From Streptomyces venezuelae (GTDB lineage: Bacteria; Actinomycetota; Actinomycetes; Streptomycetales; Streptomycetaceae), in NCBI RefSeq assembly GCF_008642315.1, contig NZ_CP029192.1, positions 5,952,001 to 6,016,000 of the forward strand: a DNA stretch of 64,000 nt, in the 5' to 3' direction. The translations under genes and the position numbers were made by a program. Each line of letters opens with the position of its first letter. Position 1 is the first letter of the stretch. Shown piece after piece: positions 48,005-56,544 of the stretch. A model generated the notes under the pieces. It was given only the letters and a program-made list of their open reading frames with translations. It did not search any database and was not told the origin of the DNA.

Positions 48005-49144
48005 GTGGCCACGGACTACTACGCCGTACTCGGCGTGCGCCGCGACGCTTCCCAGGACGAGATCAAGAAGGCCTTCCGGAGGCTGGCTCGTGAGCTTCAC
48101 CCGGATGTGAATCCGGACCCGAAGACTCAGGAGCGCTTCAAGGAGATCAACGCCGCGTACGAGGTGTTGTCGGACCCGCAGAAGAAGCAGGTCTACGACC
48201 TCGGCGGAGACCCGCTGTCCCAGGCGGGCGGCGGCGGAGGCGCGGGTGGCTTCGGCGCCGGCGGCTTCGGCAACTTCTCCGACATCATGGACGCGTTCTT
48301 CGGGACGGCGTCGCAGCGCGGACCGCGCTCGCGCACGCGTCGCGGCCAGGACGCCATGATCCGCCTGGAGATCGACCTCGACGAGGCCGCCTTCGGGACC
48401 ACCAAGGACATCCAGGTCGACACGGCTGTCGTCTGTACGACCTGCAGCGGTGAGGGTGCCGCGCCCGGCACCTCCGCCCAGACGTGTGACATGTGCCGCG
48501 GTCGCGGTGAGGTGTCGCAGGTCACGCGGTCCTTCCTCGGGCAGGTCATGACCTCCCGGCCCTGCCCGCAGTGCCAGGGCTTCGGCACGGTCGTGCCGAC
48601 GCCGTGCCCGGAGTGCGCGGGCGACGGACGGATCCGCTCGCGTCGGACGCTGACGGTGAAGATCCCCGCCGGTGTCGACAACGGCACGCGGATCCAGCTC
48701 GCGGGCGAGGGCGAGGTCGGGCCCGGCGGCGGCCCCGCCGGTGACCTGTACGTCGAGATCCACGAGCTGCCGCACGCCGTGTTCCAGCGGCGCGGCGACG
48801 ATCTGCACTGCACGGTGACGATCCCGATGACCGCGGCGGCCCTCGGCACGAAGGTGCCGCTGGAGACGCTCGACGGCCTGGAGGAGATCGACATCCGGCC
48901 CGGCACGCAGTCGGGGCAGTCCGTTCCGCTGCACGGGCGCGGCATCACGCATCTGCGGGGCGGTGGTCGCGGTGACCTCATCGTGCACGTCGAGGTCCTG
49001 ACGCCGACGAAGCTCGACCCCGAGCAGGAGCGGTTGCTGCGGGAACTGGCGAAGGCGCGCGGCGAGGAGCGGCCCACGGGGCAGTTCCAGCCGGGGCAGC
49101 AGGGGCTGTTCTCGCGCCTCAAGGACGCGTTCAACGGGCGGTAG
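48005..49144 (+). CDS. dnaJ: Chaperone protein DnaJ (DnaJ2)
   Basis: Encodes 379 aa from a GTG immediately after the hrcA stop. The J domain (residues 1-70) carries HPDVNPD in the HPD position. A short Gly-rich segment follows, then four zinc-binding repeats: CTTCSGEG, CDMCRGRG, CPQCQGFG and CPECAGDG. The C-terminal substrate-binding domains are complete. It is the co-chaperone of DnaK, here under HrcA/CIRCE control, and is the paralogue that actinobacteria keep beside hrcA. Confidence 0.97.
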   Translation: MATDYYAVLGVRRDASQDEIKKAFRRLARELHPDVNPDPKTQERFKEINAAYEVLSDPQKKQVYDLGGDPLSQAGGGGGAGGFGAGGFGNFSDIMDAFFGTASQRGPRSRTRRGQDAMIRLEIDLDEAAFGTTKDIQVDTAVVCTTCSGEGAAPGTSAQTCDMCRGRGEVSQVTRSFLGQVMTSRPCPQCQGFGTVVPTPCPECAGDGRIRSRRTLTVKIPAGVDNGTRIQLAGEGEVGPGGGPAGDLYVEIHELPHAVFQRRGDDLHCTVTIPMTAAALGTKVPLETLDGLEEIDIRPGTQSGQSVPLHGRGITHLRGGGRGDLIVHVEVLTPTKLDPEQERLLRELAKARGEERPTGQFQPGQQGLFSRLKDAFNGR

Positions 49145-49166
49145 CGCCTTGAGCGGTGTTTCCCCG

Positions 49167-49206
49167 GCCCCCGGCGACGGCTCTGACCGTCGCCGGGGGC
49201 TTTGTC
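49167..49206 (+). terminator. Terminator after dnaJ
   Basis: GCCCCCGGCGACGG (49167-49180) pairs perfectly with 49187-49200 around a 6-nt loop, followed by TTTGT. Confidence 0.8.
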
Positions 49207-49225
49207 TTCGCCTGCGGCTGCGTGG

Positions 49226-49309
49226 GGGCTGGTCGCGCAGTTCCCCGCGCCCCTAAAACCCCCCCGTCCCGCGCCCCTTCAGGGGCGCGGGGAACTGCGC
49301 GACCAGCCC
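49226..49309. repeat. Perfect 29-bp inverted repeat of a dispersed family
   Basis: Arms 49226-49254 and 49281-49309 are exact complements (core GGTCGCGCAGTTCCCCGCGC on the left arm). One arm recurs at 32038-32065 with one change. From memory, this core is frequent in intergenic spaces of Streptomyces genomes. It lies after the dnaJ terminator. Confidence 0.85.
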
Positions 49310-49415
49310 GGGACGGGCCGCGGCCGCCGGTGCGGGGGAAGGGGCAGACGGGTGGCGCACACCGGCGCGGGGTGCGCGATTCGGCGGGAGAAGAGGACCG
49401 TGGCACGATGCCGTC

Positions 49416-50495
49416 ATGTCCTCCGCGCTGACCGAGCTCTGTCGTCTCCCGATCGTGCAGGCCCCCATGGCAGGCGGTGCCTCCGGGCCCGCACTGGCCG
49501 GGGCCGTCGCCGAGGCCGGAGGGCTCGGGTTCCTCGCCGCCGGGTACAAGACCGCCGACGGGATGTACCAGGAGATCAAACAGTTGCGAGGGCTCACCTC
49601 GCGCCCCTTCGGCGTCAACCTGTTCATGCCGCAGCCCGACACCGCGGACGCCGCGGCCGTCGAGGTGTACCGCAACCAGCTCGCCGGCGAGGCCACCTGG
49701 TACGAGACGGAGCTCGGCGACCCGGACAGCGGACGCGACGACGGGTACGACGCCAAGCTCGCGATCCTGCTCGACGACCCCGTGCCGCTCGTCTCGTTCA
49801 CCTTCGGCTGCCCCACCCGTGACGTCCTCGACGCCTTCGCCCGCGTCAACACCCTGACCGTCGTCACCGTCACCACCGCGGAGGAGGCCCAGACCGCCCA
49901 GTGGGCCGGCGCCGACGCCGTGTGCGTGCAGGGCATCGAGGCGGGCGGGCACCAGGGCACCCACAAGGACAACCCGGAAACCGACGGGGCCGGGATCGGG
50001 CTGCTCTCCCTCATCACGCAGGTGCGTGAGACCGTGCAGATCCCGATCGTCGCCGCCGGCGGGCTCATGCGCGGCGCACAGATCGCCGCCGTACTCGCCG
50101 CGGGCGCCGACGCCGCACAGCTCGGCACGGCCTTCCTCGTCACCCCCGAGTCGGGTGCGAACCCGCTGCACAAGCAGGCCATGACCAACCCGCTCTTCGT
50201 GCGGACCGAGCTGACCCGGGCGTTCTCCGGGCGCCCCGCGCGCGGCCTCGTCAACCGCTTCATGCGGGAGCACGGCCCGTACGCCCCCGCCGCCTACCCG
50301 CAGGTCCACCACCTCACCGGCGCCGTGCGCAAGGCCGCGGCGAAGGCCGGGGACGCGCAGGCCATGGCGCTCTGGGCCGGGCAGGGCCACCGGCTCGCCC
50401 GCGAACTGCCCGCAGGACAGCTCGTCGAGGTCCTCGCCGCCGAACTGGCCGAGGCGAAGGCGAAGGTCGCGTCGGATGCGGAGGGTGCCGCGTGA
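49416..50495 (+). CDS. Nitronate monooxygenase-like flavoprotein (NPD family)
   Basis: Encodes 359 aa, an FMN-dependent TIM barrel. PIVQAPMAGGASGPALAGAV opens the protein; GIEAGGHQGTH is the conserved phosphate/catalytic-histidine loop; IPIVAAGGLMRGAQIAAVLAAGADAAQLGTAFL is present in segments. It could oxidise propionate-3-nitronate or related nitronates. It overlaps rsmE by 4 bp. CACGAT ends 6 nt before the ATG. Confidence 0.9.
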   Translation: MSSALTELCRLPIVQAPMAGGASGPALAGAVAEAGGLGFLAAGYKTADGMYQEIKQLRGLTSRPFGVNLFMPQPDTADAAAVEVYRNQLAGEATWYETELGDPDSGRDDGYDAKLAILLDDPVPLVSFTFGCPTRDVLDAFARVNTLTVVTVTTAEEAQTAQWAGADAVCVQGIEAGGHQGTHKDNPETDGAGIGLLSLITQVRETVQIPIVAAGGLMRGAQIAAVLAAGADAAQLGTAFLVTPESGANPLHKQAMTNPLFVRTELTRAFSGRPARGLVNRFMREHGPYAPAAYPQVHHLTGAVRKAAAKAGDAQAMALWAGQGHRLARELPAGQLVEVLAAELAEAKAKVASDAEGAA

Positions 50496-51235
50496 CCGCC
50501 CCGGTTTTCGTCGTCGACCACTTCGACGCGGGCGGCGGCGGGCGCTACGTGCTCGACGGGCCCGAGGGGCGGCACGCCGTCTCCGTGAAGCGGCTGCGCG
50601 CCGGTGAGGACGTCGTCCTGACCGACGGCGCCGGGCGCTGGGCGGAGTGCGTGGTCGTGGACACCGAGGGCAAGGACCGGCTGATCGTCCACATGGACTC
50701 CGTGGCCGACGAGCCCGAGGAGTCGCCCCGTATCACCGTCGTCCAGGCCCTGCCCAAGGGCGACCGCGGCGAACTCGCCGTGGAGACGATGACGGAGACC
50801 GGCGTCGACGCCGTCGTGCCGTGGACCGCGTCGCGCTGCATCACGCAGTGGAAGGGCGAGCGCGGCCTCAAGGCCCTCGCCAAGTGGCGGGCCACCGCGC
50901 GTGAGGCGGGCAAGCAGTCGCGCCGGGTCCGCTTCCCCGAGGTAGCCGACGCCGCGTCGACGAAGCAGGTCGCAGCGCTCCTCGCGGACGCCGACTTCGC
51001 GGCCGTCCTGCACGAGGAGGGCAGCAGCGATCCGCTGGCCACGGCGGAACTCCCCGCGGCCGGGCACATCGTGCTGGTGGTCGGGCCCGAAGGGGGCGTC
51101 TCCCCGGAGGAGCTCGCGGTGTTCGCCGAGTCGGGCGCGAAGCCGTACCGGCTCGGGCGTAGCGTGTTGCGCACGTCGACCGCCGGGACCGCGGCGACGG
51201 CGCTCCTCCTCGGACGCACCGGCCGCTGGTCCTGA
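50492..51235 (+). CDS. rsmE: 16S rRNA (uracil-1498-N3)-methyltransferase
   Basis: Encodes 247 aa. A SPOUT methyltransferase with an N-terminal PUA-like part (GRYVLDGPEGRHAVSVKRLRAGE) and the knotted SAM site HIVLVVGPEGGVSPEELAVF, ending LGRSVLRTSTAGTAATALLL. It modifies U1498 of 16S rRNA. The GTG overlaps the preceding stop (GTGA), so it is coupled to the flavoprotein gene rather than directly to dnaJ, which often precedes it. Confidence 0.95.
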   Translation: MTAPVFVVDHFDAGGGGRYVLDGPEGRHAVSVKRLRAGEDVVLTDGAGRWAECVVVDTEGKDRLIVHMDSVADEPEESPRITVVQALPKGDRGELAVETMTETGVDAVVPWTASRCITQWKGERGLKALAKWRATAREAGKQSRRVRFPEVADAASTKQVAALLADADFAAVLHEEGSSDPLATAELPAAGHIVLVVGPEGGVSPEELAVFAESGAKPYRLGRSVLRTSTAGTAATALLLGRTGRWS

Positions 51236-51256
51236 CCGAACCCCACGGGGGATGCG

Positions 51257-51649
51257 TTGGAACTCGCCCAGGTGCGTCTGCTCGTCGCGGACTTCCCCGC
51301 CTGTTACCGCTTCTACGGCGAAGTGCTGGGCCTCAAGCCCCAGTCGGGCGCCCAGGACGGACCGTACGAGAAGTTCAGTCCCGCCGTCGGCTCGGCGGGC
51401 ATCGCGTTGCAGGACCGGGCGATGATGGCGGGGCTGCTCGGTGAGCTCGCCGACGCGGCGACCGGGCACCGCTCGCTGGTGGTGCTCAGGGTCGACGACC
51501 TGGACGCGTACTGCGCGGACATCGTCGGACGCGGGGCCGTCCTCGCGCACGGGCCCGCGCCCGTGACCGAACGCATGCGGGTGGCCTACCTCAAGGATCC
51601 CGAGGGGAACCTGGTGGAGTTGCAGGAGTGGCTTCTGCTGCGCACCTGA
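51257..51649 (+). CDS. VOC-family (glyoxalase-like) protein
   Basis: Encodes 130 aa from a TTG with GGGGGA upstream. The VOC fold has LVADFPACYRFYGEVLGL at the N terminus and MRVAYLKDPEGNLVELQEW at the end, with the glutamate that usually binds metal. The substrate is unknown. It lies 21 nt after rsmE and is probably co-transcribed. Confidence 0.85.
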   Translation: MELAQVRLLVADFPACYRFYGEVLGLKPQSGAQDGPYEKFSPAVGSAGIALQDRAMMAGLLGELADAATGHRSLVVLRVDDLDAYCADIVGRGAVLAHGPAPVTERMRVAYLKDPEGNLVELQEWLLLRT

Positions 51650-51703
51650 GCATGGCCGCATGCGGTCTACCGGACCGGCGTCCGCGGTGGCACTCTGCCG
51701 CCT

Positions 51704-52321
51704 ATGGGGGCATTGAGGCGGTTACGCGGCCGGGTGTCGGGGACACGGCGTAGGACGATCCTGTACGCCGTCGGGCTCGCCGGCGCCGCCGCGCTGGGAG
51801 TCACCGCGTGCGATCCCGTGAACGGCGGGATGAACACCTCCGCGGTCGCGCTCACCGTGGACGAGATGGGGACCAAGGAGCTGGAGCGGCAGGGTGCCGA
51901 CGTGTCCTGGCTCAGCTGCACCGCGAGCTTCAAGGACAAGGTCACACCGAGCGGCGCCTCCGGCGAGACGGAGTCCGTGATCGAGGTGGACTGCCAGGGC
52001 GAGACCGACGACGGCACGGACATCAGCGTCAAGGGCCGGGTGAGTTCCGTCGTCGACGGGGCCTGCGTACGCGGCAACCTCACCGCCAAGGTCGGCGGCA
52101 AGCAGTGGTTCCGCGTCGACGTCCTCGGCAACTGCGACGCGGGTGACGGCAACGGCAACGGCGGCGGGAACGGTGACGGCGGGAACGACGGGGGCGACCA
52201 GCCGTCCACCCCGCCCACCCACCAGGAGCCCGACCCCGCGCCCACCTCCACCGTCACCGTGACCGTCACCGCGGACCCGCCCCCGCCCGAGCCGACCTGC
52301 GACTGCCTGCCCGGGAAATGA
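51704..52321 (+). CDS. Putative lipoprotein with a C-terminal proline-rich tail
   Basis: Encodes 205 aa. A basic N terminus and hydrophobic core (ILYAVGLAGAAALGVTAC) end in a lipobox-type VTAC, so the mature protein would start at that cysteine. A beta-looking domain of about 100 residues follows with further cysteines (WLSCTASF, EVDCQGET, GACVRGN, GNCDAG), then a Gly/Asn repeat and a Pro/Thr tail ending CDCLPGK. If ATG 51704 is the start, codon 7 is TTA (51722-51724); a GTG at 51734 would exclude it. No function is recognised. Confidence 0.7.
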   Translation: MGALRRLRGRVSGTRRRTILYAVGLAGAAALGVTACDPVNGGMNTSAVALTVDEMGTKELERQGADVSWLSCTASFKDKVTPSGASGETESVIEVDCQGETDDGTDISVKGRVSSVVDGACVRGNLTAKVGGKQWFRVDVLGNCDAGDGNGNGGGNGDGGNDGGDQPSTPPTHQEPDPAPTSTVTVTVTADPPPPEPTCDCLPGK

Positions 52322-52329
52322 TCGTCCCC

Positions 52330-52359
52330 CTGACGGCCCGCCCGGAGCCTGCCTAGGCT
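52330..52359 (+). promoter_or_regulatory. Promoter of the tricorn-like protease gene
   Basis: CTGACG (52330-52335), 18-nt spacer, TAGGCT (52354-52359), then 7 nt to the GTG start. The message would be leaderless. Confidence 0.55.
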
Positions 52360-52366
52360 GGTCGGT

Positions 52367-55300
52367 GTGACAGAGGCAGCGCACCGCGCATATCTCCGGT
52401 TCCCGCACATCCACGGCGAGTTGCTCGCGTTCGCGGCAGAGGACGACGTCTGGGTCGCGCCCCTCGACGGGGGCCGGGCCTGGCGGGTCAGCGCCGACAA
52501 CATGCCCGTGAACCATCCCCGCATATCCCCGGACGGCACGACCGTCGCCTGGACCTCCACGCGCGACGGAGCCCCCGAGGTGCACATCGCGCCCGTCGAC
52601 GGCGGCCCCTCCAAGAGGCTGACGCACTGGGGGAGTTGGCGTACCTCCGTGCGCGGGTGGACGCCCGACGGGCAGGTCCTCGCCATCAGCACGGCGGGCC
52701 AGGCCTCCCTGCGCCGCAGCTGGGCGCGGGCCGTGCCGCTCGACGGCGGCCCCGCCGCCACCCTGCCGTACGGACCCGTCGGCGACGCCGCCCACGGCCC
52801 CGACGGGCAGGTCCTGCTGCTCTCCGCGCCGATGGGGCGTGAGGCCGCCTGGTGGAAGCGGTACCGCGGCGGCACTGCGGGCAAGCTGTGGATCCGGCGC
52901 ACCGACGGGGACGGCGTGGCCCCCGGTGACGGCACGGCCCCCGCCGGTGGAGAGTCGCGCTTCGTACGCGTCCACGAAGAGCTCGACGGCAACATCGAGT
53001 ACCCGCTCGTCGTCGGCGAGCGCATCGCCTTCCTCTCCGACCACGAAGGCGTCGGCGCCCTCTACTCCTCCCTGCCCGACGGCTCCGACCTGCGCCGCCA
53101 CACCCCGCTCGACGGCTTCTACGCGCGCCACGCGGCCACCGACGGCACCCGCGTCGTCTACGTGTCCGCGGGTGAACTCTGGCTCCTCGACGACCTGTTC
53201 GACGCCGAGCCCCGCCGCGTCGACCTGCGCCTCGGCGGCCAGCGCACCGACCTGCAGCCGCACCCCGTGAGCGCCGCCCGCTGGTTCGGGGCCGCCGCCC
53301 CCGACCACACCGGACGCGGCAGCGCCGTCTCCGTGCGCGGCTCCGTCCACTGGGTCACGCACCGCGAGGGCCCCGCCCGCGCGCTCGCCGCCGAGCACGG
53401 GGTGCGCGCCCGGCTGCCGCGTACGTTCCGGGTGCAGGGCGAGGAACACGTCGTATGGGTCACGGACGCGGAGGGCGACGAGGCCCTGGAGTTCGCGCCC
53501 GCCACCGGCTCCGCGCCCGGCGCCACCCCGCGCAGACTCGCCGCGGGACAGCTCGGGCGGGTCCTCGGGCTCGCCGTCGCCCCCGACGGTTCCCGCGCCG
53601 CCGTCGCCTCGCACGACGGACGCGTGCTGCTCGTCGAGCGGGAGAGCGGCGAGGTGCGCGAGGTGGACCGCAGTGAGGACGGCGAGGCCACCGGGCTCGT
53701 CTTCTCGCCCGACTCCGCCTGGCTCGCCTGGTCGCACCCCGGCCCCAGCCCGCTGCGGCAGTTGAAGCTCGCCAACACCGCCGACCTGTCGGTGGCCGAG
53801 GCGACCCCGTTGCGTTTCCGCGACTACGCGCCCGCGTTCACCCTTGACGGCAAGCACCTCGCGTTCCTCTCCGCCCGCTCCTTCGACCCGGTCTACGACG
53901 CGCACGTCTTCGACCTCGCGTTCGTCGGCGGCTCCCGGCCGCACCTGATCACGCTCGCCGCGACCACGCCGTCCCCCTTCGGGCCGCAGCGGCACGGCAG
54001 GCCCTTCGAGGCGCAGGACGGCGCCGAGACCCCCGACAGCGAGGGCGCGCCCGTCACCCGCATCGACTTCGACGGGCTCGCCGACCGCATCGTGCCGTTC
54101 CCCGTCGAGGCCGCCCGCTACAGCACGCTGCGGGCCGCGAAGGACGGTCTGCTGTGGCTGCGCCACCCGGTGCGCGGCGTCCTCGGCGCCTCCCGCGCCA
54201 CCCCGCACGACCCGGACCCCAGGACCGAGCTGGAGCGGTACGACTTCGCGGACCGCCGCGTCGAGGAACTCGCCGCGGACGCCGACCACTTCGCGGTCAC
54301 CGGCGACGGCAAGCGGATCCTGCTGTGGACCGACGGCAAGCTGAAGGTCGTCCCCAGCGACCGGCGCGCCTCCGGCGACGAGGACAGCGCGTCGAACATC
54401 ACCGTCGACCTCACCCGCATCCGGCACACCGTCGACCCGGCGGCCGAGTGGCGCCAGATGTACGACGAGACGGGCCGCCTCATGCGGGACAACTTCTGGC
54501 GGCCCGACATGGGCGGCGTCGACTGGGACGCCGTACTGGAGCGCTACCGCCCCGTCCTCGACCGCGTCGCCACCCACGACGACCTCGTCGACCTGCTGTG
54601 GGAGGTGCACGGCGAACTCGGCACCTCGCACGCCTACGTCACCCCGCGCGGCGGTGGGGGCGGGGCGCACCGGCAGGGACTCCTCGGCGCGGACCTCGCG
54701 CGCGGCGAGGACGGCCTGTGGCGCATCGACCGGATCCTGCCCTCGGAGACGTCCGACCCGGACGCGCGGTCGCCGCTGGCCGCGCCCGGCGTCGCGGTCC
54801 GTCCCGGTGACGCGGTCATCGAGGTGAACGGCATGCCCGTCGACCCGGTGGCCGGGCCGGGGCCGCTGCTCGTCGGCACCGCGGGCAAGGCCGTCGAGCT
54901 GACGGTCTCGCCGTCCGGCGGCGGTGACGCCCGGCACGCCGTGGTGGTCCCCGTCGACGACGAGGAACCGCTGCGCTACCACGCCTGGGTCGCCGACCGG
55001 CGGGCGTACGTCCACGAGCACTCGGGCGGCCGTCTCGGCTACCTCCACGTGCCCGACATGCAGGCGCCCGGCTGGGCGCAGATCCACCGCGACCTGCGCG
55101 TCGAGGTCGCCCGCGAGGGACTGGTCGTGGACGTCAGGGAGAACCGCGGCGGGCACACCTCGCAGCTCGTCGTGGAGAAGCTGGCGCGCCGCGTCGTCGG
55201 CTGGGACCTGCCCCGCGGCTCCCGCGCGCTCAGCTATCCGGCGGACGCGCCGCGCGGTCCGGTCGTCGCCGTCGCCAACGAGTTCTCCGGCTCCGACGGC

Positions 55301-55624
55301 GACATCGTCAACGCCGCGATCAGGGCGCTCGGCATCGGGCCCGTGGTGGGCACCCGCACGTGGGGCGGCGTCATCGGCATCGACAGCCGCTACCACCTGG
55401 TCGACGGGACGCTGGTGACGCAGCCGAAGTACGCGTTCTGGCTGGAGGGCGAGGGCTGGGGCGTCGAGAACCACGGCGTCGAACCGGACGTCGAGGTGGT
55501 CACCACCCCGGACGACCACGCGGCGGGCCGCGACCCGCAGTTGGACGAGGCGATCCGCATCGCACTGGCCGCCCTGACGGAGAACCCGGCGAAGACGCCC
55601 CCGGAGCTGCCGGGCACGGAGTGA
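52367..55624 (+). CDS. Tricorn-like S41 serine protease
   Basis: Encodes 1085 aa. N-terminal beta-propeller repeats (residues 1-650) show WVAPLDGGRAWRVS, ISPDGTTVAWTSTRDGAPEV and TLDGKHLAFLSARSFDP. A PDZ-like domain follows near 760-850 (GVAVRPGDAVIEVNGMPVDP), then an S41 catalytic core with VDVRENRGGHTSQL and ANEFSGSDGDIVNAA containing the nucleophile serine. Tricorn-type enzymes degrade peptides released by proteasomes or other proteases. No signal peptide is seen, so it is cytoplasmic. The GTG start has no Shine-Dalgarno and is probably leaderless. Confidence 0.93.
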   Translation: MTEAAHRAYLRFPHIHGELLAFAAEDDVWVAPLDGGRAWRVSADNMPVNHPRISPDGTTVAWTSTRDGAPEVHIAPVDGGPSKRLTHWGSWRTSVRGWTPDGQVLAISTAGQASLRRSWARAVPLDGGPAATLPYGPVGDAAHGPDGQVLLLSAPMGREAAWWKRYRGGTAGKLWIRRTDGDGVAPGDGTAPAGGESRFVRVHEELDGNIEYPLVVGERIAFLSDHEGVGALYSSLPDGSDLRRHTPLDGFYARHAATDGTRVVYVSAGELWLLDDLFDAEPRRVDLRLGGQRTDLQPHPVSAARWFGAAAPDHTGRGSAVSVRGSVHWVTHREGPARALAAEHGVRARLPRTFRVQGEEHVVWVTDAEGDEALEFAPATGSAPGATPRRLAAGQLGRVLGLAVAPDGSRAAVASHDGRVLLVERESGEVREVDRSEDGEATGLVFSPDSAWLAWSHPGPSPLRQLKLANTADLSVAEATPLRFRDYAPAFTLDGKHLAFLSARSFDPVYDAHVFDLAFVGGSRPHLITLAATTPSPFGPQRHGRPFEAQDGAETPDSEGAPVTRIDFDGLADRIVPFPVEAARYSTLRAAKDGLLWLRHPVRGVLGASRATPHDPDPRTELERYDFADRRVEELAADADHFAVTGDGKRILLWTDGKLKVVPSDRRASGDEDSASNITVDLTRIRHTVDPAAEWRQMYDETGRLMRDNFWRPDMGGVDWDAVLERYRPVLDRVATHDDLVDLLWEVHGELGTSHAYVTPRGGGGGAHRQGLLGADLARGEDGLWRIDRILPSETSDPDARSPLAAPGVAVRPGDAVIEVNGMPVDPVAGPGPLLVGTAGKAVELTVSPSGGGDARHAVVVPVDDEEPLRYHAWVADRRAYVHEHSGGRLGYLHVPDMQAPGWAQIHRDLRVEVAREGLVVDVRENRGGHTSQLVVEKLARRVVGWDLPRGSRALSYPADAPRGPVVAVANEFSGSDGDIVNAAIRALGIGPVVGTRTWGGVIGIDSRYHLVDGTLVTQPKYAFWLEGEGWGVENHGVEPDVEVVTTPDDHAAGRDPQLDEAIRIALAALTENPAKTPPELPGTE

Positions 55625-55740
55625 CACGACCAGACGACCGCACCCGGCGGCCGTGCTCCGGCGGCCGGGCCGCGGCCGTCCCACCCCGTGGCCGCGCCCC
55701 GGCGGTCGGGCCCGGCGACTTCGTTGAGGTGGCGGTGCCT

Positions 55741-56110
55741 CGACGCCGTGCCTTGGCGGCCGTGCCCCGGCGATCCCGCCCGGTGGCCGTGCCCCGGCGG
55801 TCTCACCCCGGCGGCTGGGCCGCGACGCCATGCCTTGGCGGCCGTGCTCCGGCGATCCCGCCCGGTGGCCGTGCTCCGGCGGTCTCGCCCCGGCGGCTGG
55901 GCCGCGACGCCATGCCTTGGCGGCCGTGCCCCGGCGATCCCGCCCGGCGGCCGTGCCCCGGCGATCCCGCCCGGCGGCCGTGCCCCGGCGATCCCGCCCG
56001 GCGGCCGTGCCCCGGCGGTCTCGCCCCGGCGGCTGGGCCGCGACGCCGTGCTTTGGCGGCCGTGCTCCGGCGATCCCGCCCGGTGGCCGTGCCCCGGCGA
56101 CCTCGCCCGG
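55741..56110. repeat. Hierarchical minisatellite (27-bp in 82-bp units)
   Basis: Higher-order units begin with CGACGCC at 55741, 55823, 55905 and 56041. The first two are 82 bp each, the third is 136 bp (82 + 2 x 27), and the last is truncated. Inside is a 27-bp monomer (GCGGCCGTGCCCCGGCGATC plus CCGCCCG), three copies of which run head to tail in the expanded unit. It is almost free of stops in all frames, but no start or coding pattern supports a gene. The 551-bp gap between the protease and HIT genes contains nothing else. Confidence 0.85.
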
Positions 56111-56175
56111 GCCCCGTGGCGCCGGGCCGATAGCATGCGAAGCGTACTGATCTTCACTGACCCAGGAGGCGGCCC

Positions 56176-56529
56176 ATGGCGGGCGAAGCGCAAAGCGACT
56201 GCCTGTTCTGCAAGATCGTCGCGGGTGAGGTGCCGGCGACCGTCGTCCGGGAGACCGAGACGACCGTGGCCTTCCGTGACATCAACCCGCAGGCGCCGAC
56301 CCACGTCCTGGTGATCCCCAAGGCGCACTACCCGGACGCCGCGTCGCTCGCCGCCGCCGAGCCGGCGATCGCCGCGGACGTGCTGCGGGAGGCGGGCGAG
56401 GTCGCCGCCGAGGAGAAGGCCGACAGCTACCGCATCGTCTTCAACACCGGGTCCGGCGCGGGCCAGACCGTCTGGCACGCGCACGCGCACGTCCTGGGAG
56501 GCCGCGGCCTCCAGTGGCCCCCCGGATAG
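56176..56529 (+). CDS. HIT-family nucleotide-binding hydrolase (HinT-like)
   Basis: Encodes 117 aa. DCLFCKIVAGEVPATVV opens the protein, with CxxC zinc ligands, and the histidine triad is TVWHAHAHVLGGRGL. It hydrolyses AMP-linked substrates such as adenosine 5'-phosphoramidates. AGGAGG precedes the ATG. The RNase Z-like gene follows after 15 nt, so the two are likely co-transcribed. Confidence 0.93.
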   Translation: MAGEAQSDCLFCKIVAGEVPATVVRETETTVAFRDINPQAPTHVLVIPKAHYPDAASLAAAEPAIAADVLREAGEVAAEEKADSYRIVFNTGSGAGQTVWHAHAHVLGGRGLQWPPG

Positions 56530-56544
56530 CGGGGACCGTCCTCC

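Noticed and set aside
51722..55831. 1369-aa minus-strand ORF opposite the tricorn-like protease
   Set aside because: Antisense shadow over a gene with full propeller, PDZ and S41 motifs.
55741..56110. CRISPR-like array
   Set aside because: The repeated blocks are directly adjacent or separated by other repeats of the same family; there are no unique spacers and no cas genes.
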